Below, in pieces: positions 27,568-36,126 of a stretch of DNA of 64,000 nt (positions are counted from its first letter, which is position 1; each line of letters starts with the position of its first letter). This DNA is from DASTEQ01 sp040905185. GTDB lineage: Bacteria > Chloroflexota > Limnocylindria > QHBO01. The notes beneath the pieces were generated by a model. The model was given only the letters and a program-made list of their open reading frames with translations, was not told where the DNA came from and searched no databases. The stretch covers positions 62,001 through 126,000 of the forward strand of contig JBBDRZ010000007.1 in assembly GCA_040905185.1 (NCBI GenBank), in the 5' to 3' direction. The position numbers were made by a program, and so were the translations under genes.

Positions 27568-29744
27568 ATCCGAGCGCACTCCGACAACTCCGAGATGTCC
27601 GCATGGCCGATGCCGCCCAGGTTGGCGGCAAGGCCGCCAGCCTGGGGGACTTGATGGCGGCGGGAGTCCGGGTCCCCGACGGGCTGGTCCTCACCGCGGA
27701 TGCCGCGGAGATGAGCGCCAACGAGCGCGGCGCCCTCCTCCGAGCTGGCGCCGCGGACCTGGGGAGCGGGCCGTTCGCGGTCCGGTCCAGCGGCGTCACC
27801 GAGGACGGCGCCGAGCATTCGTTCGCCGGGATCTATGAGACGGTGCTGGACGTGGCGCCCGACGACCTGCCGGAGGCCTCGGACCGGGTGCTGGCCAGCG
27901 CCCGCGCGGCCCGCGTCGCGCAGTACGAACCGTCCGGCACCGGGACGATCGCGGTCATCGTCCAGCGCATGGTCGCGCCGGCAGCCGCCGGCGTGGCCCT
28001 GACCGCCGACCCGGTCAACGGGGATCGGTCCACCTCGGTGATCACCGCGGTGCGAGGCGTCGGGGACCGGTTGGTATCCGGGAACGCGCTTGGCGACGAG
28101 TGGGTGATCCGTGGCCGCAAGGCCACCGCCCGCCGGCAGCCGGAGCAGGCGCTCGACAAGCGCCAGGCCCTGGCCGTGGCCCGCGAGGCGCAGCGCATCG
28201 CGACCGCGCGCGGGACCCCGCAGGACGTCGAGTGGGCGATCGACGCCGACGGCGCGCTGTGGATCCTCCAGGCGCGGCCGATGACCGCGCTGCCGCCCGA
28301 CGTCTCCTGGGCGTCGCCAGCGCCCGGCGCCTACACCCGCACGTATCGGTTGGGGGAATGGATCTCGGAGCCGGTGACCCCGCTCTTCGAGTCGTGGCTC
28401 TTGTCAGCCATGGAGATCCGTCTCCACGGCCTCCTCAAGCGCTGGTTGGGGCAGCGCGCGCCACTGCCCCACCACGTGGTGGTGAACGGCTGGTACTTCT
28501 ACTCGCTGAACTGGTTCTCCCCCGGGTCGCTGCTCCGCAGCCTGCCGAGCATCCTGGCCCATATCGTGCGCGATCCGCGCCGCGTGGCCGGTGTCTTGCC
28601 ACAGACAGTCCGCTTCGCCGTCCCGATCATCGAGCGCGGATGGCGCGAGGACGTTCAACCCCGCTATCGGGCGGCGGTCGCGGCCGCCGAGGAGCGGGTC
28701 GAGGAGCTGCCGGTGGGCGAACTCCCCGAGCTGATCGACGCGCTGGCCGACCTCGCCGGGGAGTACTTCACCTGGGTGGCCGGGCTGACCGGCGCCGCCT
28801 ACAAACTGGAGCTCAACCTGGCCCAGTTCTACCGCAAGCACCTGGCCCCGGCGCTGGGTGGCAGCCACCTGCCCCTCGTCTCCGGCTTCGAGCCGCCGGC
28901 CGATCCGGGGCGCCACGCGGTCGTCTCGCTCGACTGGTGGCACGCCGCCGCACCGCTGTCCGCGGCACCTGCGAACGAACCGAAGCACGCCCGCCTGGTG
29001 GAGACGCGGCAAGCTGCCGAGGCGGCCGCCCTTGTGGCCCTCGCCAACTCACCGTCGAAGCTGCGGGCCTTCCGGAGACTGCTGGCAGACGCCCAGCACC
29101 TGGTGCCCATCCGCGAGGAGCAGACCGGCGAGCTGACCATCGCCTGGCCTGTCATGCGCCGGGCGGTCCTGCGCATCGGTGAGGCCCTGGCTGAGCGCGA
29201 GGTGATCCGCGAGCCGGACGACGTCTTCTTCTTGACCCGGACCGAGGCGCTCGCCGCGCTGGAGGGAACGCCGCTGCCGGCGACGGTCGACGTGGCCGGC
29301 CGCCGGGCGATTCGCGAGGAGCAGGCCAGGCTCGTCCCGCCACCGATGGTCGGAAGCCTGAACCGGCAGCTGAAGGCGTGGTGGGACAGCCAGCCCCGCC
29401 AGTTCGGTGCCAAGCGATCGGAGACCGCCATCGTCTCGGGTGCCCCCGCATCGCCAGGCCGCGCCAGCGGACCGGTCCGCGTCATCCGGGGTCCGGACGA
29501 GTTCGATCAGCTGAAGCCGGGCGAGATCCTGGTGGCGCCGCTCACCGCGCCGGCCTGGACTCCGCTCTTCAGTCGGGCGGCGGCGGTGGTCACCGACGTG
29601 GGGAGCGTGGCCGCCCACGCATCGATCATCGCCCGCGAGTACGGGATCCCAGCGGTGGTCGGCTGCGGCGACGCAACCGCCCGCCTGCGAACCGGAATGC
29701 GGGTCACCGTGGACGGCAGCGCGGGGACCGTCGAGCCGGAGTAG
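27564..29744 (+). CDS. PEP-synthase-like dikinase, rifampicin-phosphotransferase-like
   Basis: 726 residues. N-terminal ATP-grasp domain (about 10-250: VGGKAASLGDLMAAGVRVP, FAVRSSGVTEDGAEHSFAG, QDVEWAIDADGALWILQARP). A large middle domain of about 390 residues has no recognised motif. The C-terminal swivelling phosphohistidine domain holds the catalytic histidine in SVAAHASIIAREYGIPAVVG (about 686). This order matches rifampicin phosphotransferase, which moves the ATP beta-phosphate to the drug, rather than PEP synthase, which has a C-terminal TIM barrel. The middle domain would bind the substrate, so the target is unknown. TetR coupling fits an inducible detoxification enzyme. Confidence 0.75.
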   Translation: MNPSALRQLRDVRMADAAQVGGKAASLGDLMAAGVRVPDGLVLTADAAEMSANERGALLRAGAADLGSGPFAVRSSGVTEDGAEHSFAGIYETVLDVAPDDLPEASDRVLASARAARVAQYEPSGTGTIAVIVQRMVAPAAAGVALTADPVNGDRSTSVITAVRGVGDRLVSGNALGDEWVIRGRKATARRQPEQALDKRQALAVAREAQRIATARGTPQDVEWAIDADGALWILQARPMTALPPDVSWASPAPGAYTRTYRLGEWISEPVTPLFESWLLSAMEIRLHGLLKRWLGQRAPLPHHVVVNGWYFYSLNWFSPGSLLRSLPSILAHIVRDPRRVAGVLPQTVRFAVPIIERGWREDVQPRYRAAVAAAEERVEELPVGELPELIDALADLAGEYFTWVAGLTGAAYKLELNLAQFYRKHLAPALGGSHLPLVSGFEPPADPGRHAVVSLDWWHAAAPLSAAPANEPKHARLVETRQAAEAAALVALANSPSKLRAFRRLLADAQHLVPIREEQTGELTIAWPVMRRAVLRIGEALAEREVIREPDDVFFLTRTEALAALEGTPLPATVDVAGRRAIREEQARLVPPPMVGSLNRQLKAWWDSQPRQFGAKRSETAIVSGAPASPGRASGPVRVIRGPDEFDQLKPGEILVAPLTAPAWTPLFSRAAAVVTDVGSVAAHASIIAREYGIPAVVGCGDATARLRTGMRVTVDGSAGTVEPE

Positions 29745-29755
29745 GCACCAGCGCT

Positions 29756-29780
29756 CGGTCGGATCATGCTTGTCCGACCG
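29756..29780 (+). terminator. Hairpin after the dikinase gene
   Basis: CGGTCGGA / TCCGACCG, 8-bp perfect stem, 9-nt loop, 11 bp after the stop codon. It has no U-tract. Confidence 0.4.
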
Positions 29781-29918
29781 TGATGCGTGCATGGACAATG
29801 CGTCACGACGCCGTCGCGGTTGCGCGGACTCCCACTATTTGATACGGCGTTGGAGCCATAACGACCTCGCCACGGGGCGGCAACTTCGCGATCCTCTATC
29901 TACTACCCCTCCCGTTTC

Positions 29919-29948
29919 TTGACACTGCCCGAGATCCGCCCGTAGACT
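29919..29948 (+). promoter_or_regulatory. Strong sigma70-type promoter of the ABC-GNAT operon
   Basis: TTGACA (29919-29924), 18-bp spacer, TAGACT (29943-29948). The predicted leader to ATG 30200 is about 245 nt and contains a small ORF, two hairpins and a direct repeat. Confidence 0.7.
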
Positions 29949-30020
29949 CCGCCGGCGACCAACGCCGGGTGTAGCCGCCACCCGCCACCCTTTCCGTTCG
30001 CAACGAGGAGCCGCATCGCC

Positions 30021-30077
30021 ATGACCTGCACGCTCAGCGCCCCGCGAAACGGGAGATCTGCGCCCACGACCCGCTGA
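30021..30077 (+). CDS. 18-residue leader peptide candidate
   Basis: ATG to TGA encodes MTCTLSAPRNGRSAPTTR, preceded by GAGGAG. It lies between the promoter and an intrinsic terminator, the layout of ribosome-mediated attenuators ahead of antibiotic-resistance genes. No homology is claimed. Confidence 0.45.
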   Translation: MTCTLSAPRNGRSAPTTR

Positions 30078-30082
30078 CGATC

Positions 30083-30099
30083 CGGCGGCCCCGCCGCCG
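30083..30099 (+). other. Hairpin upstream of the leader terminator
   Basis: CGGCGGC / GCCGCCG, 7-bp stem with CCC loop, starting 6 nt after the leader-peptide stop. It could compete with or pace folding of the downstream terminator. Confidence 0.4.
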
Positions 30100-30111
30100 A
30101 CCCAGACCCCA

Positions 30112-30142
30112 GCCGTGGGCCGATCCGGACCACGGCCTTTTT
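30112..30142 (+). terminator. Intrinsic terminator within the leader (attenuator)
   Basis: GCCGTGG / CCACGGC outer 7-bp stem, inner CCG/CGG pairing, then CTTTTT. It sits 58 bp before the ABC ATPase gene, so transcription must read through it for the operon to be expressed. Confidence 0.7.
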
Positions 30143-30154
30143 GTGCCCGGTCCG

Positions 30155-30185
30155 CATCGGTCCAGCCGACAACATCGGTCCAGCC
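30155..30185 (+). repeat. Direct repeat before the ABC ATPase gene
   Basis: CATCGGTCCAGCC at 30155-30167 and 30173-30185, 18-bp period, in the leader just before the SD. Confidence 0.8.
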
Positions 30186-30199
30186 AGAAGGAACTGCAG

Positions 30200-31105
30200 A
30201 TGCAGACCGGAATCAACCCTCAGGAAAAGACGGTGACCGACGAGCGCCCCACCGCGACGGTGGAGGCGCCGCAGGTGGTGCTGCCTGAGCCGATGCTGCC
30301 GCTGGCCGTCATGGCCGAGCACGTCAGCAAGCGCTTCCAGGTGGGCCGCAAGAAGCGGCCTGTGGTGGCCATCAACGACGTTTCGATCCAGATCGAGCGC
30401 AACGAGATCTACGGCATCCTGGGCGCCAACGGGAGCGGGAAGTCGACCCTCATCCGGCTCTTTTCAACCCTGCTGACGCTCGACACCGGGCGGGTCGAGA
30501 TCTTCGGCCATGACATCGAGCGCAACGAGATGGCGGTCAAGCGCCTGATCAACCGGGTCAGCGTGGACGCGGCCTTCTTCAAGAAGCTGTCCCCGTTCGA
30601 GAACCTGATCTACGCCGCTCGCCTGTACGGCATGGACGCCCGGCTGGCGCGGGTCGAGGCGATCCGCATCCTGGCCCGGCTGGGAATCGCCGAGAAGCGC
30701 CTGTCGCGGCCGCTGGAGCAGATGAGCCGGGGCATGCAGCAGAAGGTGGCGATTGCGCGCGCCCTGCTGACCAGCCCCATCCTGCTCCTCCTGGACGAGC
30801 CGACCACCGGCCTGGATCCACGGTCCAAGCTGGAGGTCCAGACCTTCATCGAGGACGTGCGGGACAACCACGACGCGACGATCGTGCTGACCACCCACGA
30901 TCTGGACGAGGCGGAGCGGCTGTGCCGGCGGATCGCGATCCTGAACGACGGGCGGATCGTGGCCGAGGACACCCCGGCCGGCCTGATGGCAATGGTCGCC
31001 GCCGAGCACGGCCAGCCGCCGACCATGGAAAGCGTGTTCATGACCTTCACCGGACGGTCGCTGGACGACGACGTCGAGGAGAAAGAACCCGAAGAGGACG
31101 AGTAG
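30200..31105 (+). CDS. ABC transporter ATP-binding protein (DrrA/ABC-2 exporter type)
   Basis: 301 residues from ATG 30200 with SD AAGGA 6 nt upstream. Walker A GANGSGKST, signature MSRGMQQKVAIARAL (S-R-G-M variant of LSGGQ, usual in ABC-2 ATPases), Walker B LLLLDEPTTGLDP, and the switch histidine in TTHDLDEAERL are intact. About 35 non-conserved residues precede the domain and an acidic tail (DDDVEEKEPEEDE) closes it. Pairs with the permease that starts directly at its stop codon. Export substrate unknown; the leader array and acetyltransferase neighbours suggest a drug. Confidence 0.92.
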   Translation: MQTGINPQEKTVTDERPTATVEAPQVVLPEPMLPLAVMAEHVSKRFQVGRKKRPVVAINDVSIQIERNEIYGILGANGSGKSTLIRLFSTLLTLDTGRVEIFGHDIERNEMAVKRLINRVSVDAAFFKKLSPFENLIYAARLYGMDARLARVEAIRILARLGIAEKRLSRPLEQMSRGMQQKVAIARALLTSPILLLLDEPTTGLDPRSKLEVQTFIEDVRDNHDATIVLTTHDLDEAERLCRRIAILNDGRIVAEDTPAGLMAMVAAEHGQPPTMESVFMTFTGRSLDDDVEEKEPEEDE

Positions 31106-31906
31106 ATGGCCATCCTGACCCGCGAGCTGAGGGCCTCATACGCCTTCGTCGAGCGGAACTTCAACCTCACCAAGCGCTACTGGGGCTGGGAGGTCGCCTT
31201 CCTGGTCTACTCGGTGGCGGGCGCCCTGGCGGTCGCCCTCATCGGTCAGTCTCAGAACGACCAGGTGCTGTTGCTCACCCTGGCGGTCGGCGCCATCTTC
31301 TGGAACTACCTGTCCATCCTGTTCAGCTTCATTGCCGAGACCGTGGCCTGGGAGCGCTGGGAGGGGACCCTGGAGTACACGTTCATGGCCCCCGTGCGGC
31401 GATGGACCCACATGCTGGGCTCGACCATCTTCGCGGTGACCTACGGTCTGATCCACACCGTGGTCATGCTCGTGGTGCTGGCCCTGTTCTTCGACCTGAA
31501 CCTGGCCCAGGCCGATCTCGGCACCGCCGCGGTGTTCATGGTCCTGGGCTCGTTCTCGTTCATCGGGATCGGGATCATGACCGCCATCCTGCCGCTCATG
31601 TACGTGGAGCGCGGGGCGCAGATGACGTTCGTCCTGCAGTCCGTGCTGCTGCTGATCAGCGGGGTCTACTACTCCGTCGAGATCCTCCCCGAGTGGATGC
31701 AGTTCCTCAGCAACTTCAGCCCGGCCACGTACGTCCTGGACGCGGTGCGCGAGGGGCTCATCAACGGCACGTCGGTCACCGCGCTGCTCCACGACGCGTG
31801 GCCGTTGGCCGTGATGGGGTTCGTATTCATTCCCCTGGGCCTGTGGGCCTTCGGGCGGGCCGAGCGCTACGCCAAGCGCACCGGCCGGCTGAAGCGGGTG
31901 GGCTGA
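31106..31906 (+). CDS. ABC-2 type transporter permease
   Basis: 266 residues with six hydrophobic helices and the ABC-2 permease pattern (ETVAWERWEGTLEYTFMAPV before TM3; SGVYYSVEILPEWMQFLS near TM5). Its ATG follows the ATPase TAG with no gap. It should form the membrane half of the exporter. Confidence 0.9.
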   Translation: MAILTRELRASYAFVERNFNLTKRYWGWEVAFLVYSVAGALAVALIGQSQNDQVLLLTLAVGAIFWNYLSILFSFIAETVAWERWEGTLEYTFMAPVRRWTHMLGSTIFAVTYGLIHTVVMLVVLALFFDLNLAQADLGTAAVFMVLGSFSFIGIGIMTAILPLMYVERGAQMTFVLQSVLLLISGVYYSVEILPEWMQFLSNFSPATYVLDAVREGLINGTSVTALLHDAWPLAVMGFVFIPLGLWAFGRAERYAKRTGRLKRVG

Positions 31907-31907
31907 C

Positions 31908-32900
31908 ATGAGCGCGAAATTGACCGATGTTCAGGTCCGGCTGCGACCGTATGCCGGGGACAGCGACATCCCGGTCCTGACCCGCATCACCAACGATGCG
32001 GAGGCGGCCGACCAGATCAGCGACCGCCTCACCGTGGAGCAGATGACCCTTGAGCTGCGTCCCGACGAGAAGTGCGACCCCGCGCGCGACCTGGTCGTGG
32101 CCGAGGTCGGCGAGACGACGGTTGGCTTCGCGAAGGTCGAATGGATCGACACCAACGACGGGCTGCGCGAGTACCGATCCTGGGGAGAGGTGGATCCGGT
32201 CTGGCGCCGGCGTGGAGTCGGCTCGGTGCTGTTCGCCCGTGCGCAGGCGCGCATCGCCGAGGTGGCGGCCAGCCACGACATCGATCGACCGCGGGTCGCC
32301 GGCTGCTGGGCCGCGGAAACGGACAGGGGCGCGCACGCTCTGTACGAGCAGAACGGGTTCCAGCCGGCGCGCTGGTTCTTCCACATGACGCGCAACCTGG
32401 CCGACCCGATCGCGGAACTCCCGCTCCCCGAGGGGCTCGAGGTCCGGCCGGTGACGCGTGAGGACTCGCATCGGCTGTTCCTGGCGGACGGCGAGGCGTT
32501 CCTCGACCACTGGGGTGGAGTGGACACCTCGGACACGGCGTTTGCTCGCTGGTCCGAGGAGTCGAGCTTCGACCCGTCCCTGCACGTGGTTGCCTTCGAC
32601 GGCGATGAGATCGCAGGCGCGGTCATCAACGCGATCTATGCCGATGCGAACCGGCAGCTGGGGATCGAACGGGGCTGGCTGGACTCGGTGTTCACCCGCC
32701 GTCCGTGGCGCAGTCGCGGGCTGGCCCACGCGCTGGTTGCCCGCAGCTTGACGCTGATCCGTGACCGCGGCATGACCGAAGCCATCCTGGGGGTGGACGC
32801 CGGTAACGAGACCGGCGCGCTGGGGGTCTACACCGACAACGGCTTCGTGGTCAGCGAGAAGTTCACCGCCTACCGGCGAGCGTTCGAGGTGGATCGATGA
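31908..32900 (+). CDS. Tandem GNAT N-acetyltransferase, copy 1
   Basis: 330 residues with two GNAT folds. Acetyl-CoA loops: RRRGVGSVL in the first half and RSRGLAHALV in the second, each followed by the N/D-x-GF or YTDNGF end of the domain. Two-domain enzymes of this size include MshD and several aminoglycoside- or peptide-modifying types. Here it follows an exporter by one base, which fits drug modification or self-protection. Substrate unknown. Confidence 0.85.
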   Translation: MSAKLTDVQVRLRPYAGDSDIPVLTRITNDAEAADQISDRLTVEQMTLELRPDEKCDPARDLVVAEVGETTVGFAKVEWIDTNDGLREYRSWGEVDPVWRRRGVGSVLFARAQARIAEVAASHDIDRPRVAGCWAAETDRGAHALYEQNGFQPARWFFHMTRNLADPIAELPLPEGLEVRPVTREDSHRLFLADGEAFLDHWGGVDTSDTAFARWSEESSFDPSLHVVAFDGDEIAGAVINAIYADANRQLGIERGWLDSVFTRRPWRSRGLAHALVARSLTLIRDRGMTEAILGVDAGNETGALGVYTDNGFVVSEKFTAYRRAFEVDR

Positions 32901-33910
32901 TGGTTGCCGCCGAGCGGGTACTCGTGCCGGAGGCGCCTTCGATTCCGGGGCTGACCTTCCGGCGGCTGCGCCTGCCCGATGATCTGCAGCCGCTCGTCGC
33001 GCTGTTCAACCTGGCCAACGAGGAAGATGACGTCGAGGACCGATCCGATGTCGCCGGTTTGGCGGAGTGGTTCTCCCACCCGTCGGGGTTCGACCCGCTC
33101 CGCGACTGCCTGATCGCGCACGTCGGCGAGAAGGTCATCGGCTACGGCAAGGTCCATTGGGTGGACGATACCGATGGGGGCCGCGACTACGCGTCGTGGG
33201 GCGTGGTCCACCCCGACTGGCGGCGGCGGGGCCTGGGCCGCGCCATCCTGCGCGCCAATCATCGGCGGCTGCGTCAGATCGCGGCCACCCACGATCTGGC
33301 CCCCGACGTGGCGCGCCGGTTCGAGACGTGGGCCGCCGAGTCCCAGGTCGGGGCGCTGGCCCTGCTGGAGTCAGAGGGCATGACGGTGGCACGCTCATTC
33401 TTCGAGATGCTCCGGCCGAACCTGGACGACGTGGCCGAGTTCGCGCTGCCTGAAGGGATCGAGGTGCGACCCATGCGGCCCGAGCACTATCGGGAGGTGT
33501 GGGCCGCCGACGTGGAGGCCTTCTCCGACCACTGGGGCGGGATGGACGGCGGGGAGCAGATGTTCCAGCGCTTCTTCAGCGGCCCATCCTTCGAGCCAGA
33601 CATCTGGCGAGTCGCCTGGGACGGTGACCAGGTGGCGGGATCGGTGTCCAACGTTGTCATGCGCGAGTTCAACGAGGCGACCGGCGCCCGCCGTGGATTG
33701 CTGGCCGGGGTCAGCGTGCGGCGCCCATGGCGCGGGCGCGGACTGGCGCGTGCCCTCGTGGCGCAGAGCCTCATTGTCTTGCGCGAGCGAGGGATGGCCG
33801 AAGCCGTGCTGGGCGTGGACGCCGACAACCCGACCGGGGCCATCGGGGTGTACGAGGCCAACGGATTCGTCGTCCATCAGCGCGAGCGGAGCTACCGCAA
33901 GCCCTTCTGA
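32897..33910 (+). CDS. Tandem GNAT N-acetyltransferase, copy 2
   Basis: 337 residues, paralogous to the preceding gene along its whole length (shared blocks such as EVRP, DHWGG, RRPWR-RGLA, VLGVDA-N-TGA). Acetyl-CoA loops RRRGLGRAIL and RGRGLARALV are intact. It overlaps copy 1 by 4 nt. The pair probably arose by gene duplication of an already fused two-domain enzyme. Confidence 0.85.
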   Translation: MMVAAERVLVPEAPSIPGLTFRRLRLPDDLQPLVALFNLANEEDDVEDRSDVAGLAEWFSHPSGFDPLRDCLIAHVGEKVIGYGKVHWVDDTDGGRDYASWGVVHPDWRRRGLGRAILRANHRRLRQIAATHDLAPDVARRFETWAAESQVGALALLESEGMTVARSFFEMLRPNLDDVAEFALPEGIEVRPMRPEHYREVWAADVEAFSDHWGGMDGGEQMFQRFFSGPSFEPDIWRVAWDGDQVAGSVSNVVMREFNEATGARRGLLAGVSVRRPWRGRGLARALVAQSLIVLRERGMAEAVLGVDADNPTGAIGVYEANGFVVHQRERSYRKPF

Positions 33911-33978
33911 GTCCGGCTCGCTGCCATGGAGCCCCATCGGTACCGCCGCCGACCTGATCGCCCGCCGCATGTGTCGGT

Positions 33979-34043
33979 CCGTGACACGTATCGGACAAGT
34001 TCGCCCGCGTGCTTGGCCGTAAGGTGCCCAACGGTGTCGCATT
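33979..34043 (+). repeat. 65-bp intergenic repeat, copy A
   Basis: Aligns without gaps to the minus strand of 50203-50267 (about 45 of 65 bases by hand). Conserved ends: CCGTGACAC-TATC at the left, GGTGCCC then GGTGTCGCATT at the right. Together with flanking sequence it fills much of the 258-bp gap 33911-34168, in which I see no gene. Confidence 0.45.
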
Positions 34044-34168
34044 CGGCGCCGGAGAGGCCTGTCATGGCCTTATTCGAGGCCCTTCTTGGCCGATAAGGAT
34101 CGCGGCGAGGCACATCCGGCTGAACGGTTGGCGTTCTGTGCCGTCGGCCTTCCCCGAGAAAGCTGAAC

Positions 34169-35386
34169 CTAGGAGGCGACGTGCTCCGCCAGGACGCGGT
34201 CGCGAACCTCGTGGTAGTAGGCCACCAGCTGCTGGGTGACACGCTCCCAGGAGTAGTCCTCGGCCTTCGTGCGGCCGGCCTCGCCCATCCGATGTCGCAG
34301 GTCCGGATCGCCGGCCAGCTTGTACAGCGCCGCCGCGATGGCACGCGGATTGCGCGGCTCGACCAGGTAGCCCTCGACATCGCGCGAGACGACGTTCTTG
34401 TAGCCGTGGATGTCCGAGGCCACGATCGGCAGGCCGGCGGCCATGGCTTCCAGCAGGACGATCCCGAAACTCTCCTGGCCGGTGGATGGGGCGCAGAAGA
34501 CATCCGCGCTGGCGAAGTAGCGGAGCTTGGCGGCCTGGGACACGTGGCCCACGAACTCGACGTCGCGGATGCGGCGGGTCGCGGCGTAGCGTCGGTACTC
34601 GCGGAGCCGCGGACCTTCGCCGACCACGATCAGGCGCGCGTCGACGCGGCGCTTCCGGAGCCGGTGGTAGCCGCGCAGGAGGTACGACATGCCTTTGCGG
34701 TCCTCCATCCGACCCACGAACAGGATGTTCAAGGTCCCGTCCCGCAGCTCGTCGAACGGCTGCGCCGTGGCGAACGGCTCGATCTCGACTCCATTGGGAA
34801 TGATCCGGTAGTCGCCCTCGAAGTAGCGGCCGATGAAGTGGCGGGCCGCGCCGCTGACCGCAATCCGGCCGTGCAGGCGCGCGGCCAAACCGGAGCCAGC
34901 CCGGCGTCCGAGCCAGTAGGACGGCGAGAAGCCGCCAAACGCGTGGAAGGTCGCCACGTTGACGGTCCTCGATTCGCGCAGCACCACGGGGCACAGGAAC
35001 GGGACGAACGGCTCGTGGAAGTGGAGCACGTCGAAGCGGTGGGCCGCCAGCAGGTCGCGGATCCGGGGTCTGAGCCGCCAGCCAATGGTCAGGCGGCCGA
35101 CGCTGCCGTTGCTGGGCACCGCCCAGCCCGTGCCGACGCGGATGACGTGGCCCTCGCTGTCGCGCTCCGGACCGTACTTGGGGGTGATGATCCACGCGTC
35201 GTGGCCCAGCGAGCGAAGCTCCTCGTAGGTGTGGCGGACGTGCTCGTTGACCCCGCCGGGGTGCGGAAAGCCATACGGGCTCACGATCCCGACCTTCAGT
35301 GAGGCCCGCGGAACGGTCGGGCCGGTCGGCTCCGCGCGAACGTCGAGGCGGGCGGCCTCGGGAGCCTCAATCACGCTCATCGCCAC
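34169..35386 (-). CDS. PimA-like phosphatidylinositol mannosyltransferase (GT4)
   Basis: 405 residues. GT-B fold: N-terminal KVGIVSPYGFPHPGGVNEHV with the GGV acceptor loop, and a C-terminal GT4 nucleotide-sugar site with the E-x7-E motif in QESFGIVLLEAMAAGLPIV. Family members include PimA, which adds mannose from GDP-mannose to phosphatidylinositol on the inner leaflet. It is the last gene of an operon that also encodes Ino1, a PIP synthase and two PatA-like acyltransferases, which strongly favours PimA over other GT4 roles. Its start overlaps the PHP gene by 10 nt. Confidence 0.82.
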   Translation of the reverse strand: MAMSVIEAPEAARLDVRAEPTGPTVPRASLKVGIVSPYGFPHPGGVNEHVRHTYEELRSLGHDAWIITPKYGPERDSEGHVIRVGTGWAVPSNGSVGRLTIGWRLRPRIRDLLAAHRFDVLHFHEPFVPFLCPVVLRESRTVNVATFHAFGGFSPSYWLGRRAGSGLAARLHGRIAVSGAARHFIGRYFEGDYRIIPNGVEIEPFATAQPFDELRDGTLNILFVGRMEDRKGMSYLLRGYHRLRKRRVDARLIVVGEGPRLREYRRYAATRRIRDVEFVGHVSQAAKLRYFASADVFCAPSTGQESFGIVLLEAMAAGLPIVASDIHGYKNVVSRDVEGYLVEPRNPRAIAAALYKLAGDPDLRHRMGEAGRTKAEDYSWERVTQQLVAYYHEVRDRVLAEHVAS

Positions 35387-36126
35387 TCTCCGGACGGGCG
35401 CAGAGTATGCCCCAGCTTGCGGGCCTTGGCCACCAGCTGACGGCCGTACACCGCCACATTGTGGCCGGTGCTCCAGTGGCGGCCGACCGCCTCCACCGCA
35501 CCCTCTGCCAGCGCGGCCCGGAACTCCGCACCCGTGGTGCCGTCGAAGGTGGTCCAGGCGCTGCCCACCGTCTCCAGCACGTGGGCGTCTGAGCTGCCCA
35601 ACCCAGGGAGTTGGAGGCGCTCGGCGTTCAGCTCGGCCAGCGCCGCGTGGCGCAGCCGGCCGCCGAGGCTGGGGTTGATCAGCTCGACCGCGTCGAGGTG
35701 CCGCTCGGGGCGTGGATCGGTCTGGAGGCGAACCAGGCTCCCTCGGCCGAGCGAGAGGAAGATCCCCAGCGCGTGGGGCGCGATGGCCAGGCCACCCTGT
35801 TCATGGATCCGCTCCACGGTCTCGGCTACCGAGCGAAACGGCGGGATGGGGCTGGTCAGGAACAGACCGAGCAGGTGACCGCTGCGGGTCGTGATCTCCT
35901 CGCCCACCACGAGCCCGAAGTGGTACTCGCCCGCCGCGTGCATGGCCTGGGCACGCAGCGCACCGTCGATCCGATCGTGGTCGGTGATGGCCACCAGGTC
36001 CAGGCTCGTCCGCTGCTCGACCCAGCCGAGCAGGTCCACCAGGCGCGCGGTGCCGTCGGAGTACAGGGTGTGGAGGTGGAGATCGGCCATGCCGTGCGCC
36101 CCGCTCCGGGGTCCGGATCGGCTCAT
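35377..36126 (-). CDS. PHP-domain phosphoesterase
   Basis: 249 residues. Metal-binding PHP motifs are complete: DLHLHTLYSDG (about 16-26), TDHD, the GEEITT glutamate, a histidine in IAPHALG, and GSSDAH. A later ATG at MADLHLH is an alternative start. PHP enzymes hydrolyse phosphate esters and anhydrides. Embedded between PatA-like and PimA-like genes with 4- and 10-nt overlaps, it is a candidate for the phosphatase that converts phosphatidylinositol phosphate to phosphatidylinositol. That role is inferred from position only. Confidence 0.85.
   Translation of the reverse strand: MSRSGPRSGAHGMADLHLHTLYSDGTARLVDLLGWVEQRTSLDLVAITDHDRIDGALRAQAMHAAGEYHFGLVVGEEITTRSGHLLGLFLTSPIPPFRSVAETVERIHEQGGLAIAPHALGIFLSLGRGSLVRLQTDPRPERHLDAVELINPSLGGRLRHAALAELNAERLQLPGLGSSDAHVLETVGSAWTTFDGTTGAEFRAALAEGAVEAVGRHWSTGHNVAVYGRQLVAKARKLGHTLRPSGEWR

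Noticed and set aside
33911..34168. Small ORFs in the gap between the GNAT and PimA-like genes
   Set aside because: Short frames there have no SD and no coding-like composition; the 65-bp repeat is the only structure I could support.
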